From Oscillospiraceae bacterium (GTDB lineage: Bacteria; Bacillota_A; Clostridia; Oscillospirales; Oscillospiraceae), in assembly GCA_017537045.1 (NCBI GenBank), contig JAFYLN010000193.1:1-45827 (forward strand): a stretch of 45,827 bases of DNA, in the 5' to 3' direction. The notes under the pieces were generated by a model that saw only the letters and a program-made list of their open reading frames with translations, did no database searches and was not told the DNA's origin. Of this stretch, positions 25,680 through 33,842 are shown piece after piece. A program made the position numbers and the translations under genes. Each line of letters begins with the position of its first letter. The first letter of the stretch is position 1.

Positions 25680-26471
25680 TTAAGGCTGCTTACCGATGTA
25701 AGCCAGAATGCCGCCATCGACGTACAGAATGTGACCGTTGACAAAATTGGATGCATCGGAAGCGAGGAATACAGCAGGGCCTGCCAGATCTTCTGCCTCG
25801 CCCCAGCGGCCGGCAGGAGTCTTGCCGATGATGAACTGGTCGAAGGGATGGCGGCTGCCGTCAGCCTGGCGTTCCCGCAGAGGAGCAGTCTGCTGGGTGG
25901 CAATGTAACCGGGGCCGATGCCGTTGCACTGGATGTTGGCACCACCGAACTCGGAGCAGATGTTCTTTGTCAGCATCTTCAGGCCGCCCTTGGCTGCTGC
26001 GTAACCGGCAACGGTCTCTCGACCCAGCTCGCTCATCATGGAGCAGACGTTAATAATCTTACCGTGACCCTTTTCCAGCATGCCGGGAAGGCAGGCCTTT
26101 GCGCAGATAAAAGGCGCAACCAGATCCACGTCCACGACCTCTTCGAAATCAGCCAGGCTCATCTCCAGCATGGGAATGCGCTTGATGATGCCGGCGTTGT
26201 TGACCAGAATGTCGATGATGCCGTGCTCCTCGCGGATCTTTGCCACCAGAGCATTCATTTCTTCCTCGCTGGTAACGTTGGCAACATAGCCGTAGGCGGT
26301 GATACCCTCTGCGGCGTAGTTTGCAATGCCGCGCGCACGGCTGCCTTCGCTGGTGCAGTTGAAGCAGACGGTAGCGCCGGCCTGTGCCAGACCCCTACCG
26401 ATGGCAAAGCCGATAGAATGGGCACCGCCGGTGACGAGGGCGATCTTACCGGTCAGATCAAACATGTTCAT
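25680..26471 (-). CDS. Short-chain dehydrogenase, KduD/gluconate 5-dehydrogenase type
   Basis: The 263-residue SDR has a nucleotide-binding TGGAHSIGFAIG, the NNAG motif, a catalytic Ser in NVCSM and Tyr-Lys in YAAAKGG. The RHPFDQFIIGKTPAGRWGE stretch is typical of the KduD/IdnO group, which oxidises or reduces C5 of keto-deoxy-gluconate or gluconate. In this place it probably handles the keto-sugar left when GH105 removes an unsaturated galacturonyl unit, feeding KDG. No KduI gene is seen in the window, so the exact substrate remains uncertain. GGAGG lies 9 nt before the ATG. Confidence 0.85.
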   Translation of the reverse strand: MNMFDLTGKIALVTGGAHSIGFAIGRGLAQAGATVCFNCTSEGSRARGIANYAAEGITAYGYVANVTSEEEMNALVAKIREEHGIIDILVNNAGIIKRIPMLEMSLADFEEVVDVDLVAPFICAKACLPGMLEKGHGKIINVCSMMSELGRETVAGYAAAKGGLKMLTKNICSEFGGANIQCNGIGPGYIATQQTAPLRERQADGSRHPFDQFIIGKTPAGRWGEAEDLAGPAVFLASDASNFVNGHILYVDGGILAYIGKQP

Positions 26472-26472
26472 G

Positions 26473-27606
26473 TTAATTTTCCTCCTTATTGGATAACAGT
26501 AATTCTGTATAAGCCATCAGGAACGGTGCCAGACCCTTGGCATCGTTTTCGACGATGGGTTCGCTGATGTAGTATTCATAGCTGCCGTCGCGGCGGCGGT
26601 TGTTCTCAGGACCAAGGCCTGCCACCAGACAGATACCGCCCAGATTCAGCTTGCCGTCGGTATCAGTCAGATAGCGGCCGCAGATGGCGTTGAAGATCTT
26701 TTCGCCCACAGCAGCATAGGAAGCATCCAGAATGTCCAGTCTTGCGCCCTTCAGGTAGAAATAAGCCACCATGGCGGAACCGGAGGTTTCAGGATAGTTA
26801 CCCTCCCGTCCGATCTGGTTGGGCACCTGCCAGAGCATGCCCGTCTCTTCGTCGATGTAGGGAAGCAGGTTTTCTGCCAGTTCTGCTGCAATAGATGTCA
26901 TTTCTGCACGGAATGCAGCATCATCCACATTATCGGTCACATCGATCAGGGCTGCGCTGAACCAGCCAAGGCTTCTCAACCAGGGATTGCGGGAGCAGCC
27001 GTTCTCCAGACACCAGAAAGCAGTCTTACTGGCATCGTAACCATGGCGGTACAGGCCGGTTTCCGGATCGAACATCTTTGCACGAACCGTGCGGAACTGG
27101 TTCAGGATATCCTCGTAATGGGCACCGTTTTCAAACTCAGCGGTATACTTGCTGTAAAACACCTGTGCCATGTACAGGCCGTCCAGCCACACCTGATTGG
27201 GATAAATGGCCTTATGCCAGAAGTTGCCTTCGTGCGTTCTGGGCTGGCGCCGGATCTGGCCGTACAGGGTCTCAATGGCCTTACGGTACTTTTCTTTACC
27301 GCTCATGCGGTAAACATCAAACAGCACGCGGCCTTCGCAGATGTTATCCAGATTATAGTCGGCCTCTTTGAAGCCCCGAAGCGAACCGTCCTCAAAGACA
27401 TAATAATCCAGAAAATTCTCAGCAAATTCATAGTAACGGGACTGACCCGTAATTTTGTGCATGTTCAGCAGGGCGATCATCATGCAGCCGTCGATATAAT
27501 TCCAGCCGTTGATCTTACCCTGGTGGATCTTTTCGATGTTCCACAGGGGCTTATCCGGCGTAGACTCCGCCATAATCCGCTCTACATAGCGTTCGATCTG
27601 ATTCAT
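26473..27606 (-). CDS. Unsaturated rhamnogalacturonyl/galacturonyl hydrolase (GH105)
   Basis: The 377-residue cytoplasmic enzyme hydrates and releases the 4,5-unsaturated galacturonyl end left by pectate or rhamnogalacturonan lyases. It has the (alpha/alpha)6-barrel family signature, with WNYIDGCMMIALL, the catalytic Asp in QVWLDGLYMAQVFY, YRHGYDASKTAFW and PWLRSLGWF. There is no signal peptide. It overlaps GH28 by 4 nt (ATGA), so both should be made together. Its presence implies that lyase products made outside the cell are imported, although no lyase gene is in the window. Confidence 0.92.
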   Translation of the reverse strand: MNQIERYVERIMAESTPDKPLWNIEKIHQGKINGWNYIDGCMMIALLNMHKITGQSRYYEFAENFLDYYVFEDGSLRGFKEADYNLDNICEGRVLFDVYRMSGKEKYRKAIETLYGQIRRQPRTHEGNFWHKAIYPNQVWLDGLYMAQVFYSKYTAEFENGAHYEDILNQFRTVRAKMFDPETGLYRHGYDASKTAFWCLENGCSRNPWLRSLGWFSAALIDVTDNVDDAAFRAEMTSIAAELAENLLPYIDEETGMLWQVPNQIGREGNYPETSGSAMVAYFYLKGARLDILDASYAAVGEKIFNAICGRYLTDTDGKLNLGGICLVAGLGPENNRRRDGSYEYYISEPIVENDAKGLAPFLMAYTELLLSNKEEN

Positions 27607-29144
27607 TCGTCGACCACCTCATCTACATTTACTGTGATCAGCCGGTCACCATCCTGACCGGACATCGTAACGTTTTTCAGGTGCACCTTTTTTACACCGT
27701 TGAAGTACAAGCCGCGCTTGCACTCATCATCGATGTAGTCCATCATAGCAGGGCGGCCGGGACGTGCATCCTCCTTAAAGGTAAAGCTGACATTCTCGAT
27801 GGTGACGCTGCCGATGGGCTGCTCCGTCAAGCCGTAGAAATATCCTGCTGCCCATTCGCAGTCGGCACATTCCATATCGCGGAATGTAAAGCTGCCAAGG
27901 TAGGGTGTGGTATCGTCCACGGGATGAGGCTGCTTGTCCCAGACAAGCTTTTCATGACCATCCGGATCGCAGAAATAGTACATATTCATAACCAGCGGTG
28001 CCATGACATTGTCCATCCGGATGTTGGAGAATTCCACACCATCGATCACGGCGTACTTGCCGCGGCCGCGGCGGGTCTTGATGCGAAGACCCCGGTCGGT
28101 ATGGTTGAAATAGCACTGGCTGACCGTCAGATCCTTAACGCCGCCGGACATTTCACTGCCCAGCACCATGGCACCGTGGGCGTACTCCATCAGGCAGTTG
28201 CGCACCACATGGCGGGTAGCGGGTGTCTGGTATTTCATTCCCATGTACATCTTGCCCGCCTTGATGGCAATAGCATCATCGCCCACGGAGTAGCGGACAC
28301 CGATGAAGCGCACATCATCACAGGATTCGGGGTCGGTGCCGTCCGTATTGGGACTGTTGGAGGGAGCCTCCACAGCGATGTTATAAAAGCCTACATTCTT
28401 GCAGAAGAAGGGGTGGAAATTCCAGGAAGCAGAGTTGCGGCCGGTAATGCCATGGAAGGTAATCCCCTCGCAGTGGTTGAAAAACACCAGTCTGGGACGG
28501 GCGATTTTGCGGGTCTTGACATTCTGCCACCATGTGGCGTTCTGGGCATTACCGTCGATGATACCCTGACCAACGATGGCAATATCCTCCGCATAATGGG
28601 CGCTGATAAAGCTCTGGCGCCCTGGGAACGGATTGCCCTCCCAGGATGTGACCTGTAACTCGGTGCCGGTGTGGGCATCACGGATCTCTCCGGGAAGCAG
28701 GGGGTAGTGATCCTCGCAGGTATCACCCAGCAGATGGGCGCCGGCTTTCAGTTCCAGCGTCAGATGGGATTTCATCACCAGCGGGCGCACATAGTAGGTG
28801 CCCTCCGGAACCGTCACACGGCCATAGGGAGGACAATAGTTGATGGCGCTCTGGATTGCATTGGTGTCGTCATTGACACCATCACCTGCCGCGCCAAAAT
28901 CCTTGACGCTGATACAGGCTGATTCTTTCTTTGTAGTAACGGTTACTTCGTTACCGCCGATGGCAATGGTGTATTCCGTTTCCGGCTGCAGATCGAACAA
29001 AGAAAAAACATTGGTGCGCACGCCCTGAAGGGCGGGCGCACCATTTACAGACACGTCAAAGGCGTTTTCTGCATAATACGGAGTTGAATTTTCAAGTTCA
29101 AAGCAAGCAGAAACAGAGGATACATAGAGGGCATGAAATTCCAC
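27603..29144 (-). CDS. Polygalacturonase / exo-galacturonidase (GH28)
   Basis: This 513-residue protein has an N-terminal fibronectin-like domain (to about residue 75), then the right-handed beta-helix with AAGDGVNDDTNAIQSAI. The catalytic signatures are NTDGTDPESC, VGDDAIAIK and, later, RIKTRRGRG. The usual GHG His block appears as YAHGAMVLGSEMSGG. There is no signal peptide, so it cuts imported oligogalacturonides, more likely exo than endo. The start is a GTG at 29142-29144 with GAGG 8 nt upstream; no ATG lies near. Confidence 0.92.
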   Translation of the reverse strand: MEFHALYVSSVSACFELENSTPYYAENAFDVSVNGAPALQGVRTNVFSLFDLQPETEYTIAIGGNEVTVTTKKESACISVKDFGAAGDGVNDDTNAIQSAINYCPPYGRVTVPEGTYYVRPLVMKSHLTLELKAGAHLLGDTCEDHYPLLPGEIRDAHTGTELQVTSWEGNPFPGRQSFISAHYAEDIAIVGQGIIDGNAQNATWWQNVKTRKIARPRLVFFNHCEGITFHGITGRNSASWNFHPFFCKNVGFYNIAVEAPSNSPNTDGTDPESCDDVRFIGVRYSVGDDAIAIKAGKMYMGMKYQTPATRHVVRNCLMEYAHGAMVLGSEMSGGVKDLTVSQCYFNHTDRGLRIKTRRGRGKYAVIDGVEFSNIRMDNVMAPLVMNMYYFCDPDGHEKLVWDKQPHPVDDTTPYLGSFTFRDMECADCEWAAGYFYGLTEQPIGSVTIENVSFTFKEDARPGRPAMMDYIDDECKRGLYFNGVKKVHLKNVTMSGQDGDRLITVNVDEVVDE

Positions 29145-29184
29145 AGCCTTATCCTCACAATCTTATGTATTTCGTAACAGGATT

Positions 29185-30264
29185 TCAGCGGATAACCATC
29201 TCGGTCTCAGCATCAAACAGGTAGGTGCTTGTAACGGGGATGGAGAAGGTAATCTCAGTGTCCAGCTCGGGGGTATCGTGGGGATTGACCTTCAGAATTG
29301 CGTTGGTTTCGCCGATATTGACGTAGACGTTGGTATTGTCGCCCAGCATTTCGGTCAGCTCTACAACTGCATTCAGGACATAGGCATCTTCCTGACCACC
29401 CAGAACGATGGCCTCGGGACGGAAACCGAAGTAGATCTCCCTGCCCTCGTATGCTGCCTTATGCTCGCCCAGATTCTTGGATATATCCAGCTTGATACCG
29501 CCGACCTCCACGCAGCCGCCGTGAACCGTACAGCGGACAAAGTTCATGGGAGGCTCACCGATGAAGCCTGCAACAAACAGATTCACAGGTTCGTAGTACA
29601 GCTCATAGGGCGTACCGACCTGCTGGATATAGCCATGCTTCATGATAACGATACGGTCAGCCAAAGTCATAGCCTCGATCTGGTCATGGGTAACGTAGAT
29701 GGTAGTCGCACCGGTCTCGCGGTGGATCTGGGCGATCTCAGCACGCATGGTAACGCGCTGCTTGGCATCCAGGTTGGACAGGGGCTCGTCCATCAGGAAG
29801 ATGCCGACCTTGCGGATGATGGCGCGGCCGACCGCAACTCTCTGGCGCTGACCGCCGGACAGTGCGCGGGGCATACGATCCAGATAATCCGTCAGACCCA
29901 GAATCTTGGCAACATGGGTAACCTTCTGCTCAATGACATCTTCATCAACGCCCTGCAGGCTCAGGCCGAATGCCAGATTGTCATAAACAGTCATCTGGGG
30001 ATACAGTGCATAGCTCTGGAAAACCATGGCGATTTCTCTTTCGCGGGGACCCTTGTCATTGGCATATTCCCCGTTGATCAGCAGTTCGCCGCTGCTGATA
30101 TTCTCAAGGCCTGCGATCATGCGCAGTGTGGTGGATTTGCCGCAGCCGGAAGAACCGACGAACACGATAAATTCACCTTTTTCGATTTCAAGGTTGAAAT
30201 CATGAACCGCATGGAAGCCGTTGGGGTAGATTTTATTGATACCTTTCAGCGTCAGGTAAGCCAT
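29185..30264 (-). CDS. ABC sugar importer ATPase (MsmX/UgpC type), copy 1
   Basis: This 359-residue ATPase powers CUT1 importers from the cytoplasmic side. Walker A is GSSGCGKST, the Q-loop lies in MVFQSYALYP, the signature is LSGGQRQR, Walker B is IFLMDEPLSNLD and the H-loop is YVTHDQ. A C-terminal TOBE regulatory domain follows EPPMNFV. I prefer the ATG at 30264 to a GTG four codons earlier, because GGAG abuts the GTG but lies 11 nt from the ATG. It shares the block with a second, diverged ATPase (31531-32610). Such ATPases often serve several importers, so it may also energise the 11-14 kb importer. Confidence 0.95.
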   Translation of the reverse strand: MAYLTLKGINKIYPNGFHAVHDFNLEIEKGEFIVFVGSSGCGKSTTLRMIAGLENISSGELLINGEYANDKGPREREIAMVFQSYALYPQMTVYDNLAFGLSLQGVDEDVIEQKVTHVAKILGLTDYLDRMPRALSGGQRQRVAVGRAIIRKVGIFLMDEPLSNLDAKQRVTMRAEIAQIHRETGATTIYVTHDQIEAMTLADRIVIMKHGYIQQVGTPYELYYEPVNLFVAGFIGEPPMNFVRCTVHGGCVEVGGIKLDISKNLGEHKAAYEGREIYFGFRPEAIVLGGQEDAYVLNAVVELTEMLGDNTNVYVNIGETNAILKVNPHDTPELDTEITFSIPVTSTYLFDAETEMVIR

Positions 30265-30324
30265 ATATTCCGACACTCCTTTAACAAAGTCGATTCACTA
30301 CTGGTATATCCGTCAGGCAGTCAT

Positions 30325-30930
30325 TCAGACGGCTCTGACTTTGCGGATGAGTTCTGCAAGTGCACGCTTGATCCATATAAACAGCATATCAAATCCCATG
30401 CAGAATGTACCGAACAGGATGGGCTCCACGCCCAGATAGACAACATCCGTTGTCCCAAGGAGCAAAGAAAGTACACCGTTGATGGCATTGTAGGTCATGT
30501 AGATGCACACAACAATCACGCAGCCATACACAATATTTCCGAAAAAGCTGCCCATTCCCTTTTTGGGGAAGAACATCCACGGATCATTTTCACCGGGAAT
30601 CTTTTCCATAAACCGGATGATGCTGTTTTCCAACACATCCATGACCATACCCAGAACAACGCCCAGAACGAAGAGCATGTCCAGCATACTGCCAACATAA
30701 AGTCCCAGACCCCACAGGATGAAGAAACACACAGAACCTGCAAACCATGCTTTCACCAGCAGAAGCTTTACCCAGTCTGCTATATGAAATCCTTTTTTGG
30801 TGCGGTAGCGGTTCAGTTCCTCCTGAGAATACTGCGGTGCTTCCTCCCTGTCAGCATTGGCCAGTGTTTCCACAGCATCGCTTTTCAGGTTGTAATTGAC
30901 GTTTTCTTTGGAATCTTTCTGGTCTTTCAT
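30325..30930 (-). CDS. Unknown multi-pass membrane protein A
   Basis: This protein of about 201 residues has a charged cytoplasmic N-terminus of some 55 residues. Four or five predicted helices follow, two close together from residue 58 on (VCFFILWGLGLYVG, MLFVLGVVLGMVMDVL), then FGNIVYGCVIVVCIYMTY and PILFGTFCMGFDMLFIWI. It ends in a basic tail. I do not recognise the family. I start at 30930, where AAGGA is 5 nt upstream; the ATG two codons earlier touches it. It lies between the two ABC ATPases, so a role in or near the importer is likely but unproven. Confidence 0.82.
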   Translation of the reverse strand: MKDQKDSKENVNYNLKSDAVETLANADREEAPQYSQEELNRYRTKKGFHIADWVKLLLVKAWFAGSVCFFILWGLGLYVGSMLDMLFVLGVVLGMVMDVLENSIIRFMEKIPGENDPWMFFPKKGMGSFFGNIVYGCVIVVCIYMTYNAINGVLSLLLGTTDVVYLGVEPILFGTFCMGFDMLFIWIKRALAELIRKVRAV

Positions 30931-30967
30931 ATGCATCCTTGCCTGTCAGATAGTTTTGTGCCAGGGA

Positions 30968-31528
30968 TCAGTCGTTCAGCTCGATGGCTGCCATGGAATC
31001 ATTGCCTTCAACTTCCACGGCGGTGTTGATCTTCCGCAGGAGTTTGCTGTAAACAGGCAGCAGCACCACCAGAACAGCAGAAGCAATCATCATACCCACA
31101 TGGGTATTGAGCATATTGAAGGCATCTGCGATATACTGCGTTTCCTTACTCAGGACGATGGGGTTTTCGGGGCGGCTCAACGCAGCCATGACCGCATTCG
31201 TGTAGTGGATATCGCAGTAAATGATGACCGCAAACATGACGAACATGACCACAATCATAGGAATATTGGGCTTCTTCCGGCGGGGGAAAGCGTTGAGCAT
31301 ACAAACCAGGCTCAGCAGGCTGAACAGCATAATGCAGAACTGGCTCAGACCCATACCCATGCCCTGAATCTTAGCCGTGGTGTCGGACATATTTGTCAGA
31401 TTCAGAGAATAATACAAAAATGCGATGAACAGCATTACCAGAGGAATCATGGAAGGATTACGCTTCAGAGAAACGATGAACTTACGGATCGCTTCCTTGA
31501 AGCCGCCGGTTTTCTTCATCTTAGCCAT
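30968..31528 (-). CDS. Unknown multi-pass membrane protein B
   Basis: The 186-residue protein has a basic N-terminus and four predicted helices: MIPLVMLFIAFLYYSL, FCIMLFSLLSLVCML, IPMIVVMFVMFAVIIYC and MMIASAVLVVLLPVY. A polar loop separates the last two. No family is recognised. I chose the ATG at 31526-31528, 7 nt from GGAGG (31536-31540); a GTG two codons before it is too close. The gene follows ATPase copy 2 with almost no gap, so they are translationally linked. Confidence 0.82.
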   Translation of the reverse strand: MAKMKKTGGFKEAIRKFIVSLKRNPSMIPLVMLFIAFLYYSLNLTNMSDTTAKIQGMGMGLSQFCIMLFSLLSLVCMLNAFPRRKKPNIPMIVVMFVMFAVIIYCDIHYTNAVMAALSRPENPIVLSKETQYIADAFNMLNTHVGMMIASAVLVVLLPVYSKLLRKINTAVEVEGNDSMAAIELND

Positions 31529-31530
31529 GA

Positions 31531-32610
31531 TCACACCTCCACTTTGATGGCATTGGTGGTTTCCTTATCGAAGAACCGCTTACGGGTGATAGAAATACCA
31601 ACAACATCATTTGCCTTGTAGTTGCACCAGCCGTTCAGCTTACAGGTGATGCGCTCACCCTTGCCGTCTTCGCCGATGTGGCCATGAACCAGCGTATTCA
31701 TGCCCAGATTCTCATTGGACAGAACCTTCATCTTAAAGTCGCTGCCCACGCAGGTATTCTCAGGACGGAAGCCCAGAACGATGGTCTTGCCTTCATAACC
31801 GGCCAGTGCCTTCTTTTCAGCATCATCCATGGAAACCGTAAATTTCTTGGTGACCAGTTCGCCCTGCTGCACGGTTGCATCCACAAAGTTCATAGGAGGC
31901 AGGCCGATAAAGCTTGCAACGAACAGGTTTGCGGGATTATCGTACAGCTCCAGAGGCGTACCGATCTGCTGAACGTGACCCATGGACATACACACGATGC
32001 GGTCAGCCAGCGTCAGCGCTTCGGTCTGATCGTGGGTAACGTAGAGCATGGTGGCGTTCAGGCGCTTGTGCAGCAGCAGAATCTCGCGGCGGGTTGCGCT
32101 GCGCAGCTTTGCGTCCAGATTGGACAGAGGTTCGTCAAACAGGAACAACTGGGGATTACGAACAATGGAACGACCCATTGCAACTCTCTGGCGCTGACCG
32201 CCGGAAAGCTGGGCAGGCTTCTTGTTCAGCTGCTCGGTCAGACCCAGAATTTCGGCTGCTGCCAGAACCTTCTTGTGGATAACATTGGGATCCTCCTTGC
32301 GCAGGGTCAGGGAGAATGCCATGTTTTCATAAATGGTCATGTGGCCGTACAGTGCATAGTTCTGGAAAACCATGGCAATGTCACGATCCTTTGCGGGGGC
32401 ATCGGTAACATCCTTGCCATTGAGCAGCATCTTACCGCGGGTAATGTCTTCCAGACCGGCGACCATTCTCAGGGTAGTGGACTTGCCGCATCCGGAGGGG
32501 CCGACCAGAACGATCAACTCACCATCTTTAACATCGAGGTTGAAGTCGAATACGGCCTGAACGTTATTGTCATAGACTTTTTCTAAATGCTGTAAACTCA
32601 GTTCTGCCAT
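31531..32610 (-). CDS. ABC sugar importer ATPase (MsmX/UgpC type), copy 2
   Basis: The 359-residue ATPase has Walker A GPSGCGKST, Q-loop MVFQNYALYG, signature LSGGQRQR, Walker B LFLFDEPLSNLD and H-loop YVTHDQ, with a C-terminal TOBE domain starting near LPPMNFVDATV. It clearly differs from copy 1 over its length, so the pair is an old duplication or two acquisitions. Two such ATPases in one block with one pair of permeases is more than one importer needs. The gene lies between unknown membrane-protein pairs. Confidence 0.95.
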   Translation of the reverse strand: MAELSLQHLEKVYDNNVQAVFDFNLDVKDGELIVLVGPSGCGKSTTLRMVAGLEDITRGKMLLNGKDVTDAPAKDRDIAMVFQNYALYGHMTIYENMAFSLTLRKEDPNVIHKKVLAAAEILGLTEQLNKKPAQLSGGQRQRVAMGRSIVRNPQLFLFDEPLSNLDAKLRSATRREILLLHKRLNATMLYVTHDQTEALTLADRIVCMSMGHVQQIGTPLELYDNPANLFVASFIGLPPMNFVDATVQQGELVTKKFTVSMDDAEKKALAGYEGKTIVLGFRPENTCVGSDFKMKVLSNENLGMNTLVHGHIGEDGKGERITCKLNGWCNYKANDVVGISITRKRFFDKETTNAIKVEV

Positions 32611-32623
32611 AACAATCTCCCTC

Positions 32624-33115
32624 TCATGCGGTCTTGTTTTCGATGGTCTGCATATGTGCAGCCAGCTTCTTATTGTTATTGCTGCTGTTCACCGCAGCAA
32701 AGATGCAGCATACTGCGGACAGTGCCAGACAGATCACGGTGTAGAAATATTGTCCGTTGCCCATAACCGTCTGCTCTGCACCTGCGATCACAACGGTTGC
32801 GGCATGCGCCTTGGCGGGCAGGTAGAAAATACGGATAATCTGGAACAAACCCAGTGCGATCAGCGGCACGGTAAAACCGGTCTTACGGCTCTTAACGCCT
32901 TCGGATGCCAGAAATGCAATCAGAAGGAACAGCAGATTGCAAATGATGGAAGCACCGATCACCCAGTTATAGTACCAGGTAGAAACGTCGGACTGGTAGA
33001 TGCTGACAAAATACAGGCAGTCCAGCACGATGGCAGCAATGACTGCATTGGCAGACAGGGTGTCTTTGGTAAAGCGCATCCGGTCTCTGGAAATGGTGAT
33101 TTCTTCCTGTGTCAT
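32624..33115 (-). CDS. Unknown multi-pass membrane protein C
   Basis: The 163-residue protein has four predicted helices: ANAVIAAIVLDCLYFVSIY, VIGASIICNLLFLLIAFL, VPLIALGLFQIIRIFYL and FYTVICLALSAVCCIFAAV. The Asn/Lys-rich C-terminus is cytoplasmic by prediction. No family is recognised. It overlaps the upstream gene by 4 nt (ATGA) and ends 13 bp before ATPase copy 2. The tight packing says it is made together with the transporter genes. Confidence 0.8.
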   Translation of the reverse strand: MTQEEITISRDRMRFTKDTLSANAVIAAIVLDCLYFVSIYQSDVSTWYYNWVIGASIICNLLFLLIAFLASEGVKSRKTGFTVPLIALGLFQIIRIFYLPAKAHAATVVIAGAEQTVMGNGQYFYTVICLALSAVCCIFAAVNSSNNNKKLAAHMQTIENKTA

Positions 33116-33705
33116 ACAGCAATCTCCTCTCCGGCCTTGATCAGAGCATCTTCTTCACGCATCATTCTGATCTTCCAAATCATGTTATACACCAGACCTG
33201 CAACGCACAGCAGCATAAAGCCACCGACAACATAGTGCAGATCCAGCATCAGGGTAGACTTAATAAAAGGTTTATTCTTCATCTCACAAAGCTCTTTCAG
33301 CGCCTCGAAATCAACAGTAGTCAGGTACTGGAAGCGGAAGGCGGTGATCTGGATGTGAGACCAAACAACACAGGCAACACTTGCCACGGAGTAAAGACCG
33401 ATGGACACATAATTGCCGATGTAATATTTTCTGCGGATATTGGTGTTCATCAGGAACAGGAATGCGCCGAGTAGAATCAGCACAATGCTGAACTTGACAA
33501 ACTGCTGGTTAAATGTCTGCATCTGATAATAAATGGTAGAGCCAGCCACCCGGCCGTCATCGGTGGGCTTCTTAGGATCGGTGGCAAGATACAGACCGTC
33601 GTAAATATCAGTCAAAATACCAAGGGAATATACAAAGGTAACGGCCGCTGCGATCAGGCACAGCATGCAGATGATCTTCTGGAAACGTAGCTGTTTCTTG
33701 TACAT
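33112..33705 (-). CDS. Unknown multi-pass membrane protein D
   Basis: The 197-residue protein has four predicted helices: IICMLCLIAAAVTFVYSLGI, FSIVLILLGAFLFLM, YVSIGLYSVASVACVVWS and VVGGFMLLCVAGLVYNMIW. A loop of about 40 residues follows helix 1 and another precedes helix 4. Both could lie outside the cell, near the binding protein. No family is recognised. GGGGAGG lies before the ATG. It is the first of the membrane-protein/ATPase group and follows the binding-protein gene after a hairpin-bearing gap. Confidence 0.82.
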   Translation of the reverse strand: MYKKQLRFQKIICMLCLIAAAVTFVYSLGILTDIYDGLYLATDPKKPTDDGRVAGSTIYYQMQTFNQQFVKFSIVLILLGAFLFLMNTNIRRKYYIGNYVSIGLYSVASVACVVWSHIQITAFRFQYLTTVDFEALKELCEMKNKPFIKSTLMLDLHYVVGGFMLLCVAGLVYNMIWKIRMMREEDALIKAGEEIAV

Positions 33706-33796
33706 AATGACCTCCCCGTTGAAGGCAGGTCGCGCTCCGGCATTGCACCGAAGTCCTGATCCTGCGGATCAACAATCTTGGATGTGCTTTTGTCTG

Positions 33797-33821
33797 CCGG
33801 GGCAGGCAGTGCCTGCCCCGG
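33797..33821 (-). terminator. GC-rich stem-loop after the large binding-protein gene
   Basis: A perfect 11-bp stem (33797-33807 with 33811-33821) closes a 3-nt loop. A smaller hairpin with 6-bp arms lies at 33757-33771. Neither has a U-run, so I read them as mRNA-stabilising or partly attenuating structures in the 137-bp gap rather than a full terminator. Confidence 0.55.
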
Positions 33822-33842
33822 TGCGAAAGGAACAATTGAAAA

